64,000 bases of DNA, taken from Metallosphaera hakonensis JCM 8857 = DSM 7519 (GTDB lineage Archaea; Thermoproteota; Thermoprotei_A; Sulfolobales; Sulfolobaceae). Location: NCBI RefSeq assembly GCF_003201675.2, contig NZ_CP029287.2:1116001-1180000 (forward strand). The letters are read 5' to 3'. The notes beneath the pieces were generated by a model that ran no database searches, was not told the DNA's origin, and saw only the letters and a list, made by a program, of their open reading frames with translations. Positions 25,086-33,234 of the stretch are shown piece after piece; position 1 is the first letter of the stretch, and each line of letters begins with the position of its first letter. A program made the translations under genes and the position numbers.

Positions 25086-26249
25086 ATGGACTTCTCGTTT
25101 TCTGAGGAGGAGACCCTATTTCGTGAAAACCTGAGGGAGTTCCTTCAGAAAGAGCTCAGACCAATCATTACCAGAATAGACAAAGAGGGAATACCCCATG
25201 AGTTTGTTAAGAAGGCCTCATCCCTGGGAATTTGGGCCATGACAGTATCCCAGGAAGTGGGAGGGCAAGGCGCTGGATTCCTCATGAGTACAATTGCCTC
25301 CGAGGAAATAGCTAGGGCAGATTTCAGCATGGCCACTGCAGTTCTTTTCCTTCTGGAAAGCGGGTGGGGTTACGTTCTAGACAAGTACGGGTCTAAGAAC
25401 CTAAGAGAGGAGGTGCTTCCAAAGGTTACCTCTGGGGATTGGTTCCTTGGAGTGGCCTCCACGGAGCCCTCGGGAGGGAGCGATGTTGCTGGAATAAGAA
25501 CCGTTGCCACCAAGAGAGACAGCGCTTTCGTTCTGAATGGACAGAAGATATACATAAGTGGAGTACTCGAAGCGGAGAGATGGGGAGGTGGTCACTTAAC
25601 GCTGGCCAAGACAGATCCAGGGGCAGGTCATAGGGGTATCTCCATGTTTTACGTTCCCACTTCTACTAAAGGAATTGAAGTCTCAAAAATCGAGAACATG
25701 GGGAGAATGGGGATTTCCACCGGGATAATGAGGTACGCAAACGTTGAGATTTCCCAGAACAACTTGGTCGGTCAATTAAATAAGGGGTTCTATTATGCCA
25801 TGGATGGGTTTAATCACGCTAGAGTTCTGGTCGCCGGTGCGTGCATAGGAGCAGCCGAGGCGATCCTTGAGACAGGGATTGAATACATCAAGCAGAGAGA
25901 GGTGTTCTCAACGAAATTGAAAGACTACGAAGCGATAAGTTTCGAGGCAGCTGAGCTAAGAACACGTCTGGAGATGGCGAAGTTGCTCAACTATAAGGCA
26001 GCGTGGATGATGGATAGAAATCCCGATTCCCAGGAAACGGCAATGCTAGCTGCCATGAGTAAGCTTACTGCCCCCCAGGTAGCCTTTGACATCTCAAAGG
26101 CAGTAATGATGTGGATGGGAGCTTACGGGTACTCCAAGGACGCCCTTATTGAAATGGGATTCAGGGGGATAGTGTCGTATTTGGTCGGAGCCGAGGGTGC
26201 AATGAACGTTATGAAACTAATAATAGCTAAGAGATTGTTTCAGGACTAA
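25086..26249 (+). CDS. Acyl-CoA dehydrogenase (divergent)
   Basis: A 387-residue acyl-CoA dehydrogenase. It has GVASTEPSGGSDVAGIRTVA near residue 121 and the standard N-terminal helical domain. The active-site region is unusual: in place of IYEGTNEIQR it reads LVGAEGAMNVMKLIIAKR near residue 367; a Glu is kept at the catalytic place but the flanking residues differ. First gene of the acyl-CoA island; TATA-like ATAATTTTATAAC lies about 20-30 bases before the ATG, fitting a leaderless transcript. Confidence 0.9.
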   Translation: MDFSFSEEETLFRENLREFLQKELRPIITRIDKEGIPHEFVKKASSLGIWAMTVSQEVGGQGAGFLMSTIASEEIARADFSMATAVLFLLESGWGYVLDKYGSKNLREEVLPKVTSGDWFLGVASTEPSGGSDVAGIRTVATKRDSAFVLNGQKIYISGVLEAERWGGGHLTLAKTDPGAGHRGISMFYVPTSTKGIEVSKIENMGRMGISTGIMRYANVEISQNNLVGQLNKGFYYAMDGFNHARVLVAGACIGAAEAILETGIEYIKQREVFSTKLKDYEAISFEAAELRTRLEMAKLLNYKAAWMMDRNPDSQETAMLAAMSKLTAPQVAFDISKAVMMWMGAYGYSKDALIEMGFRGIVSYLVGAEGAMNVMKLIIAKRLFQD

Positions 26250-26275
26250 GTTACCGTGTTTCTTATTTTCTTAAA

Positions 26276-26629
26276 CTAATGGCCGCTAAATGACAGAGCA
26301 GTGGCTATTGCCACAACTTTTCCCTCCGAATTAAGGACCTTAATTCTATATAATGAAATCGTCTTGCCCAGGGATTCGGGCCACGCTTCAGCAATCAGTT
26401 TTTCCCCAAGTGGTACAGGTCGCCTATAGTGGACTTCAACGTTCAGGGCTACTGCCTTTCTCTCTTGATTGCTAATAACTTCAAAAGCGGAATCTATGAG
26501 GGCAAAGATCACAGCACCATGCACGGTACCGTGAATGTTCCCGTGATCCTCGGTCGTTAACATTGACATTCTCACATATCCCTTCCGTTCTTCCTCTTTC
26601 CTTATCCCTAATCTATCGGGGAAATTCAT
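26276..26629 (-). CDS. Hotdog-fold acyl-CoA thioesterase (PaaI-like)
   Basis: A 117-residue single hotdog domain. The motif HGNIHGTVHGAVIFALIDSA near residue 29 with the catalytic acidic residue on the central helix is that of PaaI-type thioesterases. It is encoded opposite to, and between, two acyl-CoA dehydrogenase genes. Likely hydrolyses short or stalled acyl-CoA intermediates to recover CoA. Substrate not determinable. Confidence 0.85.
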   Translation of the reverse strand: MNFPDRLGIRKEEERKGYVRMSMLTTEDHGNIHGTVHGAVIFALIDSAFEVISNQERKAVALNVEVHYRRPVPLGEKLIAEAWPESLGKTISLYRIKVLNSEGKVVAIATALSFSGH

Positions 26630-26714
26630 GGCTAACTCGAATAAGTCCCAAAATTAAATCTTACTTTTCTACTAAACGATGTAAAATACACATTTAAATA
26701 GGATTAAATCTATA

Positions 26715-27809
26715 ATGATTAATAGATGGGAACTAATGGATGAACTTCTAGTTTCTACTGTTTCGGACTTCGCCAGGAGGGAGATAGCTAAGGTTGCGGA
26801 GAAAATAGACATGGAGGACTTTTACCCTAGGGAACTGATCTACAAGATGGGGGAACTGGGAATCCTAGATCCTCTGCACTTTGGAGCAAGTCTCCTCGAC
26901 GCAATGCTTTGCCTTATTGAGATAGCCAGGATAAGCGGATCTGTTGCCCTCATACAGGACGTGCAGGGAGAGCTTGTTAACGCTCCATTAAGGAAATACG
27001 GGAAAGGTTTAGAGGAACTAACAGATGAGCTAGCCAAGGGGAGGATTATAGGCTCTTTTGCATTGAGCGAACCATGTTGTGGCTCTGATACTACCGCTCT
27101 TAAAACTACGGCAAAGAAAGTCAGAGACGAGTGGAGAATAAACGGAGAGAAGATGTGGATAACTCAGGGCCTTTACGCCAACGTTTTCCTTGTGGCGGCC
27201 AGGGACCCAGACAACAAGATTTCGGCCTTCTTGATAAGGGACTCTCAATGCGTTGAGAGAGAAAAGGTTGAAGTGGAAGGGAACAGGGGAACTGGGACAG
27301 CTAAACTCAGGTTCTCAGAATGCGAGGCTGAGCTCATAGGTAACTGGGAGGTGATAAAATACGCCTTAAACATAGGACGAATAGCAATCTCAGCACTTTC
27401 CTTGGGTTTGTCCATAGGTTCGATGGAGGAAGCCTTGATGTGGGCAAGGGAAAGGCAATCCTTTGGGAAGAAACTCATTGAACATCAGGGCATACAGTGG
27501 ATGTTCTCCGACTCTATGGCTGAGATTTTATCTGTCAGAGCACTACTAGAGACCGCAGTTAATGCCTTCTCTAAGAACTGGAAGGAGTCGGAATACATCG
27601 TATCGTCACTGAAACTGTTATCCTCTAGAATTGCTAACCAGATCGTAGATAGAATGGTTCAGATCCTCGGCGGTATGGGGTACGCTAAATCAACGAGAGT
27701 GGAGAGAGCCCATAGAGACGTCAGGCTAACCAGAATAGGGGAAGGGACGGACGAAGTTCAGAGAATTATACTATCCCGACACCTAGAAAAAGTTCTTAAT
27801 TCGCTTTAA
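26715..27809 (+). CDS. Acyl-CoA dehydrogenase (short, 364 residues)
   Basis: Third acyl-CoA dehydrogenase of the region. Seen: SFALSEPCCGSDTTALKTTA near residue 114, KMWITQGLYANVFLVAARD near residue 145, WARERQSFGKKLIEHQGIQW near residue 241 and the catalytic Glu in RIGEGTDEVQRIILSRHL near residue 340. At 364 residues it is at the short end for the family. Its TATA-like element (ATTTAAATAGG) sits about 25 bases before the ATG. No electron-transfer flavoprotein gene is present in the window. Confidence 0.92.
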   Translation: MINRWELMDELLVSTVSDFARREIAKVAEKIDMEDFYPRELIYKMGELGILDPLHFGASLLDAMLCLIEIARISGSVALIQDVQGELVNAPLRKYGKGLEELTDELAKGRIIGSFALSEPCCGSDTTALKTTAKKVRDEWRINGEKMWITQGLYANVFLVAARDPDNKISAFLIRDSQCVEREKVEVEGNRGTGTAKLRFSECEAELIGNWEVIKYALNIGRIAISALSLGLSIGSMEEALMWARERQSFGKKLIEHQGIQWMFSDSMAEILSVRALLETAVNAFSKNWKESEYIVSSLKLLSSRIANQIVDRMVQILGGMGYAKSTRVERAHRDVRLTRIGEGTDEVQRIILSRHLEKVLNSL

Positions 27810-27874
27810 TCTTGTCTTAGATTCATTTAAATCTTTTTTACTGTATTTTTATAGTGTTCTAAAAGTTAGGAAAA

Positions 27875-27882
27875 TTTATATA
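27875..27882 (+). promoter_or_regulatory. TATA box of the thiolase-fold / DUF35 operon
   Basis: TTTATATA within AAAATTTATATAGTATTT lies 32-39 bases before the GTG start at 27914, so transcription would begin about 10 bases upstream of the start codon. The preceding T-rich stretch (27828-27850) would terminate the acyl-CoA dehydrogenase transcript. Confidence 0.55.
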
Positions 27883-27913
27883 GTATTTAAAACATAATGA
27901 TTGTAGTGAGATT

Positions 27914-29032
27914 GTGGAGAACGTGGGCATAGTAGGAATCGGTTGGTATGGCTTCTCCACCCACGTCCATGACCTATCTTTCAGGGAAATGATGTTTGAA
28001 GCTGCACAACGTGCTTTTTATGACGCTGGAGGGATGAATCCTAGGGAACAGGTGGATGCCTTCATCTCATGTCAGGAGGATTTCTGGGAGGGCATCGCAA
28101 TTTCCGACGAATTCGCACCAGACCCCATAGGTGGGTCAATGAGACCTACCATGACAGTCGCGGGAGACGGAGTTCAAGGCTTGGCCCACGGCATCATGCT
28201 TGTGAACTCCGGTGTAGCTGACGTCGTAGTAGTCGAATCCCACGCGAAACCAAGCGATATTATGACTCTCCCCGAAGTGGTGGAACTGGCCATGGACCCA
28301 CTGTACGTTAGGAGAGCTAAGATACCCAATTATCACTTCATTGCGGGTCTAGACGCCATGAATTTCATGCATAGAACCGGCGTAACCAGGGAGGACTTGG
28401 CTGAAGTGGTAATTAAAAACAGGTCTAACGGCCTAAAAACAGGAAGAGCCCCCTATGCATCTCTCATGACAAGGAATGATGTACTCAACCAAGAGATGGT
28501 TGTGGAACCATTATCCCAGGTTGATATTGCCCGTCCAGTTGACGCTTCAATAGTGATCGTTTTGGCGTCGGAGACCTTTGCAAGGAAGTTCAACGATACA
28601 CCTATCTGGATCACCGGAATAGGATTCGCCACGGATAACTCCAACTTAGAGCTGGCCAATCTTGGGGAGGCAGGATACCTTAGAAAGGCATCAGCCACGG
28701 CGTTCCAAATGGCCAAGATCGAGTCACCACTGAAGGTTAACGGAGTGTTCGTAGATGATAGGTATAGCTATAAGGAACTACAGCACCTCGAGGCCATTGG
28801 TATTATGGATGTAGCAGAGAAGTTGAGGCAGGGATACTTTCACAGTGGAAGCTACTTACCAGTGAACCCAAAGGGAGGCCATCTAGCTAAGGGTTACCCA
28901 CTCGAAGCTTCAGGTCTATCCCTAGTTCTGGACGCAGTGGAGTACCTGAGGGAGGGACAAGAGGCAGCCATAGTGGGGAGCTGGAGAGGGATACCCACTT
29001 TCACTGGAGGTGTGGTGGTGATGCAGAGATGA
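27914..29032 (+). CDS. Thiolase-fold protein without catalytic cysteine (SCP2-thiolase / Ltp2-like)
   Basis: A 372-residue thiolase-superfamily protein starting at GTG. At the place where thiolases carry the nucleophile (CxSG) it reads TVAGDGVQGLAHG near residue 79, with no Cys; the second half has DDRYSYKELQHLEAIG near residue 278 in place of the His motif, and the C-terminal region has no Cys-Gly motif. It therefore cannot work as a normal thiolase. Relatives such as Ltp2 pair with DUF35 proteins and cleave beta-hydroxyacyl-CoA by a retro-aldol reaction. Overlaps the next thiolase-fold gene by ATGA. Aldolase role is inference. Confidence 0.8.
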   Translation: MENVGIVGIGWYGFSTHVHDLSFREMMFEAAQRAFYDAGGMNPREQVDAFISCQEDFWEGIAISDEFAPDPIGGSMRPTMTVAGDGVQGLAHGIMLVNSGVADVVVVESHAKPSDIMTLPEVVELAMDPLYVRRAKIPNYHFIAGLDAMNFMHRTGVTREDLAEVVIKNRSNGLKTGRAPYASLMTRNDVLNQEMVVEPLSQVDIARPVDASIVIVLASETFARKFNDTPIWITGIGFATDNSNLELANLGEAGYLRKASATAFQMAKIESPLKVNGVFVDDRYSYKELQHLEAIGIMDVAEKLRQGYFHSGSYLPVNPKGGHLAKGYPLEASGLSLVLDAVEYLREGQEAAIVGSWRGIPTFTGGVVVMQR

Positions 29033-30204
29033 AGACCAACTTGAAGTACAGGAAAGTTGCGGCAATAGGTGCTGGAATGACGCAGTTTAGGAGGAGGGTT
29101 TTGGACACTCCACAGGAAATGGCTTGGGAGGCATCAAGGAAAGCTCTCGATGAGGCTGGACTTGAATTGAAAGACATCGACTGCGTGGTCATAGGCAGTG
29201 CACCAGACGCATTCGACGGTGTACACATGAAGGGTGAGTACTTAGCCCACGGAGCCGGAGGAATTGGAAAGCCAGTGAGTAGAGTCTACGTAGGAGGGGC
29301 AACAGGGGTGATGACAGCGATCTCTGGTTGGTACCATGTGGCAAGTGGGATGTGCAAGAAGGTATTAGCAGTGGCTGAGGAGAAAATGAGTCCAGGAAGG
29401 CCTCATCCCCAGGCCGTGTTTAGATATATCTGGGATCCTATCACTGAGAAACCGCTGAACCCAAATCTGATCTGGATTTTCGCCATGGAAATGCATAGAT
29501 ATATGTTCGTGAATAAGGTGAGCAAGGAAGAAATTGCCCTAGTCTCGGTGAAAAACAAGAGGAACGCCTCCAATAACCCTTACGCGCAACTTGGAGGAGA
29601 GATAACTGTGGACGACGTTCTAAGGAGCGAAGTACTAGTATGGCCCGTACAGCTCTTAGACGTGAGTCCAGTTAGCGATGGCGCTGCTGCTATGGTTTTC
29701 GTGGATGGAGACATCGCTAGGAGATATACAGATATTCCAATATGGGTAGAAGGAGTGGGATGGACCTTGGACAACACGTCCTGGCCAGGACGAGAATTGG
29801 CTTACCCTAGGTACCTCGAGAACGCGGCTAGGATGGCGTATACGATAGCTGGCATAGAGAGGCCACAGAAAGAGATAGATGTAGTTGAACCCTATGATCC
29901 CTTTGATTACAAGGAACTCCATCATTTAGAAGGGCTATTGTTGGCAAGGAAGGGAGAAGCTCCACTCCTACTGAAGGAGGGCTACTTCGATAGGGACGGG
30001 GAAATACCCAGTAGTCCCTCTGGAGGACTCTTAGGCGTGGGAAACCCCATTGCTGCTGCCGGGCTAATGAAGGTAATCAGTATCTATTGGCAACTCAAGG
30101 GAACCGCAGGTAAGATGCAAGTCAAGAAACCAGTCCACACCGGAGTAGCTCAAGCCTGGGGAGACCTGATGCAGGCCTCTACTGTTATCGTCATGAGAAA
30201 TTAA
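29029..30204 (+). CDS. Second thiolase-fold protein without catalytic cysteine (SCP2-thiolase / Ltp2-like)
   Basis: A 391-residue thiolase-superfamily protein. The nucleophile position reads VYVGGATGVMTAISGWYH near residue 85, without Cys; the later motif reads VEPYDPFDYKELHHLEGLLL near residue 284, matching the tyrosine/aspartate-containing segment of Ltp2-type aldolases better than the NCF/His motif of thiolases; the end (AWGDLMQASTVIVM) also has no Cys. N-terminal KVAAIGAGMTQF is standard. ATGA overlap with the gene before, and 9 bases to the DUF35 gene after. The two thiolase-fold proteins may form a heterodimer or two separate pairs with the two DUF35 proteins. Confidence 0.82.
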   Translation: MKTNLKYRKVAAIGAGMTQFRRRVLDTPQEMAWEASRKALDEAGLELKDIDCVVIGSAPDAFDGVHMKGEYLAHGAGGIGKPVSRVYVGGATGVMTAISGWYHVASGMCKKVLAVAEEKMSPGRPHPQAVFRYIWDPITEKPLNPNLIWIFAMEMHRYMFVNKVSKEEIALVSVKNKRNASNNPYAQLGGEITVDDVLRSEVLVWPVQLLDVSPVSDGAAAMVFVDGDIARRYTDIPIWVEGVGWTLDNTSWPGRELAYPRYLENAARMAYTIAGIERPQKEIDVVEPYDPFDYKELHHLEGLLLARKGEAPLLLKEGYFDRDGEIPSSPSGGLLGVGNPIAAAGLMKVISIYWQLKGTAGKMQVKKPVHTGVAQAWGDLMQASTVIVMRN

Positions 30205-30213
30205 GGTGAGATC

Positions 30214-30711
30214 ATGGTTCACCCGTTAAAAGAAGAGGAAATGAAGGAGCACGAAACAGTGTCCCACAAACCCGAGGCTAAGTACTCCTACACGGCTGGA
30301 CAGGCCCTGAGCGCCTTCCTTTTGGGACTTAAACAGGGGAAGATAATTGGGAGGAAGTGCCCCAAATGTGGGAGAGTATACGTCCCACCGAGGATGTACT
30401 GCGAGGATTGCTTCTATCCCACATCCCAATGGATAGAGGTTCAGGATGAGGGAATAGTTATGACAGCCGTTGCAAGTTTCATCTCCTGGACTAGGGACAG
30501 ACTTGAGGAACCGGAGATAGTGGGCACAATAAGGCTTTTCCCCTCCTCTGCTAGAGATTACGTATATCCAGGGCTTTTCCATAGGATATGTTGTTCCTTC
30601 GATGACGTGAAGACCATGAGAATATTGGGCAAGATGGTTAAGGCCAAATGGAGACCCCAAGAGAAGAGAGTAGGCAGTGTAGATGACATAGAATGCTTTG
30701 AGGTGATATGA
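30214..30711 (+). CDS. DUF35 zinc-ribbon / OB-fold protein A
   Basis: A 165-residue protein with a basic-acidic N-terminal tail, a rubredoxin-like zinc ribbon (KCPKCGRVYVPPRMYCEDCF, about residues 49-68) and a C-terminal OB-fold that binds acyl-CoA in related proteins. Good binding site (AAGGTGAG) before ATG 30214. DUF35 proteins are obligate partners of thiolase-fold enzymes in archaeal mevalonate complexes and in steroid side-chain aldolases (ChsH2 with Ltp2). The zinc ribbon DNA (30328-30414) is identical to that in the next gene although the rest is not. Confidence 0.88.
   Translation: MVHPLKEEEMKEHETVSHKPEAKYSYTAGQALSAFLLGLKQGKIIGRKCPKCGRVYVPPRMYCEDCFYPTSQWIEVQDEGIVMTAVASFISWTRDRLEEPEIVGTIRLFPSSARDYVYPGLFHRICCSFDDVKTMRILGKMVKAKWRPQEKRVGSVDDIECFEVI
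30328..30414 (+). repeat. 87-base identical block, copy 1
   Basis: This block is identical base for base to 30826-30912. It encodes 29 residues, from LKQGKIIGRKC to YCEDCF, the zinc ribbon of both DUF35 genes. The flanks differ at once on both sides (A versus G just before apart from three matching G, T versus A just after). Confidence 0.95.
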
Positions 30712-30714
30712 ACG
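30700..30714 (+). promoter_or_regulatory. Ribosome binding site and displaced start of DUF35 protein B
   Basis: A perfect GAGGTGAT (30700-30707) is followed directly by ATGA (30708-30711), which overlaps the stop of DUF35 A exactly as in the other coupled gene pairs here. The ATG frame ends after five codons (MNVVG). Dropping one A at 30711-30712 would join the ATG to the frame of DUF35 B, adding TSWDKVGKESELLSWKDV at its N-terminus. Confidence 0.6.
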
Positions 30715-30765
30715 TCGTGGGATAAGGTTGGGAAAGAAAGCGAACTCCTGTCATGGAAAGACGTT

Positions 30766-31137
30766 ATGGAGGTTGATAGATACGTCTACACCCTGGGGAT
30801 AGATGGAGAGACCTTCATGCAGGGGCTTAAACAGGGGAAGATAATTGGGAGGAAGTGCCCCAAATGTGGGAGAGTATACGTCCCACCGAGGATGTACTGC
30901 GAGGATTGCTTCATCGAGAACAAAGATTACATCGAAGTACATGAACCATATCTCGACTCCTATACTGTGATTCACTACGATAACAGGGGGGCAAGACTTG
31001 AACCCTTAACCATTGGTCTTGTGAGATTTAAAGGGGTCTCAGGAGGTTTACTAGCTTTGGTCGATGGGAAGCCAGAGATTGGGAGAAAGGTTGAAATCGA
31101 GAGTTTCGATATACCTCTAAGGGTAAAGGTTGTATGA
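30766..31137 (+). CDS. DUF35 zinc-ribbon / OB-fold protein B (possible start frameshift)
   Basis: From ATG 30766 the product is 123 residues with the zinc ribbon (about residues 27-46, identical to protein A) and an OB-fold (SYTVIHYDNRGARLEPLTIG near residue 65). The frame is open back to the TGA of DUF35 A; the upstream 18 codons read TSWDKVGKESELLSWKDV, which looks like the natural N-terminus of DUF35 proteins. The start that would make it is one base out of frame (see the entry at 30700-30714). So this gene is either N-terminally shortened, starts at a non-AUG codon (ACG 30712), or carries a sequencing error. ATGA overlap with the following ligase gene. Confidence 0.8.
   Translation: MEVDRYVYTLGIDGETFMQGLKQGKIIGRKCPKCGRVYVPPRMYCEDCFIENKDYIEVHEPYLDSYTVIHYDNRGARLEPLTIGLVRFKGVSGGLLALVDGKPEIGRKVEIESFDIPLRVKVV
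30826..30912 (+). repeat. 87-base identical block, copy 2
   Basis: Second copy of the identical zinc-ribbon block, 498 bases downstream of the first and in the same reading frame. Full identity at synonymous positions points to recent duplication or gene conversion. Confidence 0.95.
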
Positions 31138-32960
31138 TATGGAAGCCTGATAGGGAGTGGTTAGAGGAGAGTAATATTGGCAAATGGCTCCAGGAGAACG
31201 GCCAAAATCTAGCCCAGTTTCAGGAGTCTACTTGGAGACAACCACAACTTTTTTGGCCTACTTTCCTTGATAAGATAGGAGTCAATTTCAGTAAAAAACC
31301 AGAGAGGGTACTGGATCTCTCCCAAGGCAAAGAGAGGGCAAAATGGTTCGTTGGTGCGAGACTAAACGTGTCGAATATGTTAGATGACTCTCCTGAACCA
31401 TTTGTGACCTCCATGGACGAGGAGGGGTACATCAAAACCTTTTCCAGGTCAGAGACCCTTCAATGGGCCAAATCTATCTCGAGCTGGCTAAAGAGAAACG
31501 GTTTATCCAAGGGTGATCGAGTGGGAGTTTACATGCCCATGACCGCAGAGATCGTTCCCATAATCCTTGGAATAGTGAGGGCGGGAATGGTCGTAGTGCC
31601 ACTCTTCTCGGGCTATGGAAAGGAACCTATCAAGGTGAGGATGGAAGACAGCCAGACTAAGGCAATCTTCACCGTGGACACCTACGCGAGGAAGGGGAAG
31701 GAGATTGAACCCTTTAGAAATCTTGAAGATCTTAAAATACTGAAAATTGCTCTAATGAAAAAACATGAACTCAAAGAATACATAAATCTAAGAGAGGTAG
31801 TAAAGGAAGGTGGAGATGGATACGAGGAGACGGAATCTGAGGATCCGTTAATGATAATTTACACTTCTGGGACCACCGGGAAACCCAAGGGATGCGTTCA
31901 CGTGCACGCCGGTTTTCCCGTTAAGGCTGCTGCAGATATGTACTTTCACTTCGACCTTAGAAAAGATGACACCATAACTTGGATATCAGACATGGGCTGG
32001 ATGATGGGGCCATGGTTACTTTTTGGGGCACTACTTCTCAGGGGGAAGATAGCCTTACTAGACGGATTCCCCTCTACAGATGTCCTGGGTAGATTCGTGG
32101 ACTTGCTGAATGTGAGAGTTCTAGGATTATCTGCCAGCTTGATTAGGAGTTTGAAATCCACTGACCCAAACATGAAACTCGATGTGAGAATAGTTGGAAA
32201 TACGGGAGAACCCATAGATCCAGAGAACTGGAAATGGATCCATGAAGCGACAAGCTCACCTGTTATTAATTACTCAGGTGGAACCGAAATCTCAGGGGGT
32301 ATCCTCGGAAACTACGTAGTCAAGGAGATTAAACCTTCCGCGTTTAACGGCGAGTCCCCAGGAATCAAGGCTGATATATTTGATGAAACAGGGGCCCCTG
32401 CACCTCCAAATCAAGAGGGAGAATTGGTGATATTGAGCGTGTGGCCTGGCATGACAAGGGGGTTCTGGAGTGATATGGAAAGATACCTTTCCACTTACTG
32501 GTCAAGATGGAAGGGAGTATGGGTTCACGGAGATCTGGCGCTAAGAGATGAGGAAGGGTTTTTCTTCATAGTGGGGAGGAGCGACGATACCATAAAGATA
32601 TCGGGCAAGAGGGTAGGGCCTGGAGAAATTGAAGCCGTACTTAATTCCCATAAAGAGGTCATAGAGAGCGCCTGTGTAGGCATACCGGATCCGGTGAAAG
32701 GAGAGAGAATAATATGTCTTGCAGTACCAAAGGATTGGAACTCGATCCTAGAGGATGAGCTCCTAAAGTTCCTAGAAGAACGCTTAGGGAAGGCTATAGC
32801 GCCCTCCGCCGTGAAGCTGGTTCCAGAATTACCTAAGACCCGTAATGCGAAGATAATGAGGAGGTTAATACGAAACACTGTCCTTAAGAGGGATCTAGGC
32901 GATACATCTTCGCTTGAAAACCCACAGTCGTTAGAATATATAAAAAAGATATTGCCTTGA
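31134..32960 (+). CDS. AMP-forming acyl-CoA synthetase
   Basis: A 608-residue adenylate-forming ligase of the acetyl/propionyl-CoA synthetase branch. Core motifs: IIYTSGTTGKPKGCVHVH near residue 241, DMGWMMGPW near residue 285, NYSGGTEISGG near residue 378, HGDLALRDEEGFFFIVGR near residue 465 followed by DDTIKISGKRVGPGEIE, and the C-terminal catalytic lysine in LPKTRNAKIMRR near residue 565. It activates a carboxylic acid to its CoA ester with ATP. Coupled to DUF35 B by an ATGA overlap, so it probably loads the substrate of this pathway. Chain preference cannot be read from the sequence. Confidence 0.93.
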   Translation: MIWKPDREWLEESNIGKWLQENGQNLAQFQESTWRQPQLFWPTFLDKIGVNFSKKPERVLDLSQGKERAKWFVGARLNVSNMLDDSPEPFVTSMDEEGYIKTFSRSETLQWAKSISSWLKRNGLSKGDRVGVYMPMTAEIVPIILGIVRAGMVVVPLFSGYGKEPIKVRMEDSQTKAIFTVDTYARKGKEIEPFRNLEDLKILKIALMKKHELKEYINLREVVKEGGDGYEETESEDPLMIIYTSGTTGKPKGCVHVHAGFPVKAAADMYFHFDLRKDDTITWISDMGWMMGPWLLFGALLLRGKIALLDGFPSTDVLGRFVDLLNVRVLGLSASLIRSLKSTDPNMKLDVRIVGNTGEPIDPENWKWIHEATSSPVINYSGGTEISGGILGNYVVKEIKPSAFNGESPGIKADIFDETGAPAPPNQEGELVILSVWPGMTRGFWSDMERYLSTYWSRWKGVWVHGDLALRDEEGFFFIVGRSDDTIKISGKRVGPGEIEAVLNSHKEVIESACVGIPDPVKGERIICLAVPKDWNSILEDELLKFLEERLGKAIAPSAVKLVPELPKTRNAKIMRRLIRNTVLKRDLGDTSSLENPQSLEYIKKILP

Positions 32961-32962
32961 GG

Positions 32963-33169
32963 CTACATGTAGAGAGGATCTAATCTTATTCTACTGCTGC
33001 CCTGGTATACGTAAAGGTCCTTGGGATCTTCGTCCTGAGTCCTCTTATGGGAGCCGTCGCAGAATGGCTTGTTGTTGGATAGACCGCACGCGCATATCCA
33101 TAGGGTTTCGCCGCTGTTGGTTTTTACCTGATACGGAACGTTTCTGTCGTGTCTGACGAGTCTGGCCAT
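32963..33169 (-). CDS. CDGSH-type iron-sulfur protein
   Basis: A 68-residue small protein with the CDGSH signature, seen as WICACGLSNNKPFCDGSH near residue 25-42; the three Cys and one His bind a 2Fe-2S cluster. Family members serve in electron transfer or redox sensing. It converges on the ligase gene (2-base gap) and diverges from the HxlR regulator. Length is typical for prokaryotic single-domain members. Confidence 0.9.
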   Translation of the reverse strand: MARLVRHDRNVPYQVKTNSGETLWICACGLSNNKPFCDGSHKRTQDEDPKDLYVYQGSSRIRLDPLYM

Positions 33170-33234
33170 TTTATTTCTTAAAGCAGATTTCGATGATAAA
33201 TTATATAAGACTGAGGTTACCCATGGTAAAGTAG

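Noticed and set aside
27914-30204. Ordinary acetyl-CoA acetyltransferases of the mevalonate pathway
   Set aside because: Both proteins lack the nucleophilic and C-terminal cysteines, and no HMG-CoA synthase gene is near.
30226-30975. Two minus-strand frames sharing a long identical stretch
   Set aside because: The shared stretch is only the antisense of the 87-base block in the two DUF35 genes.
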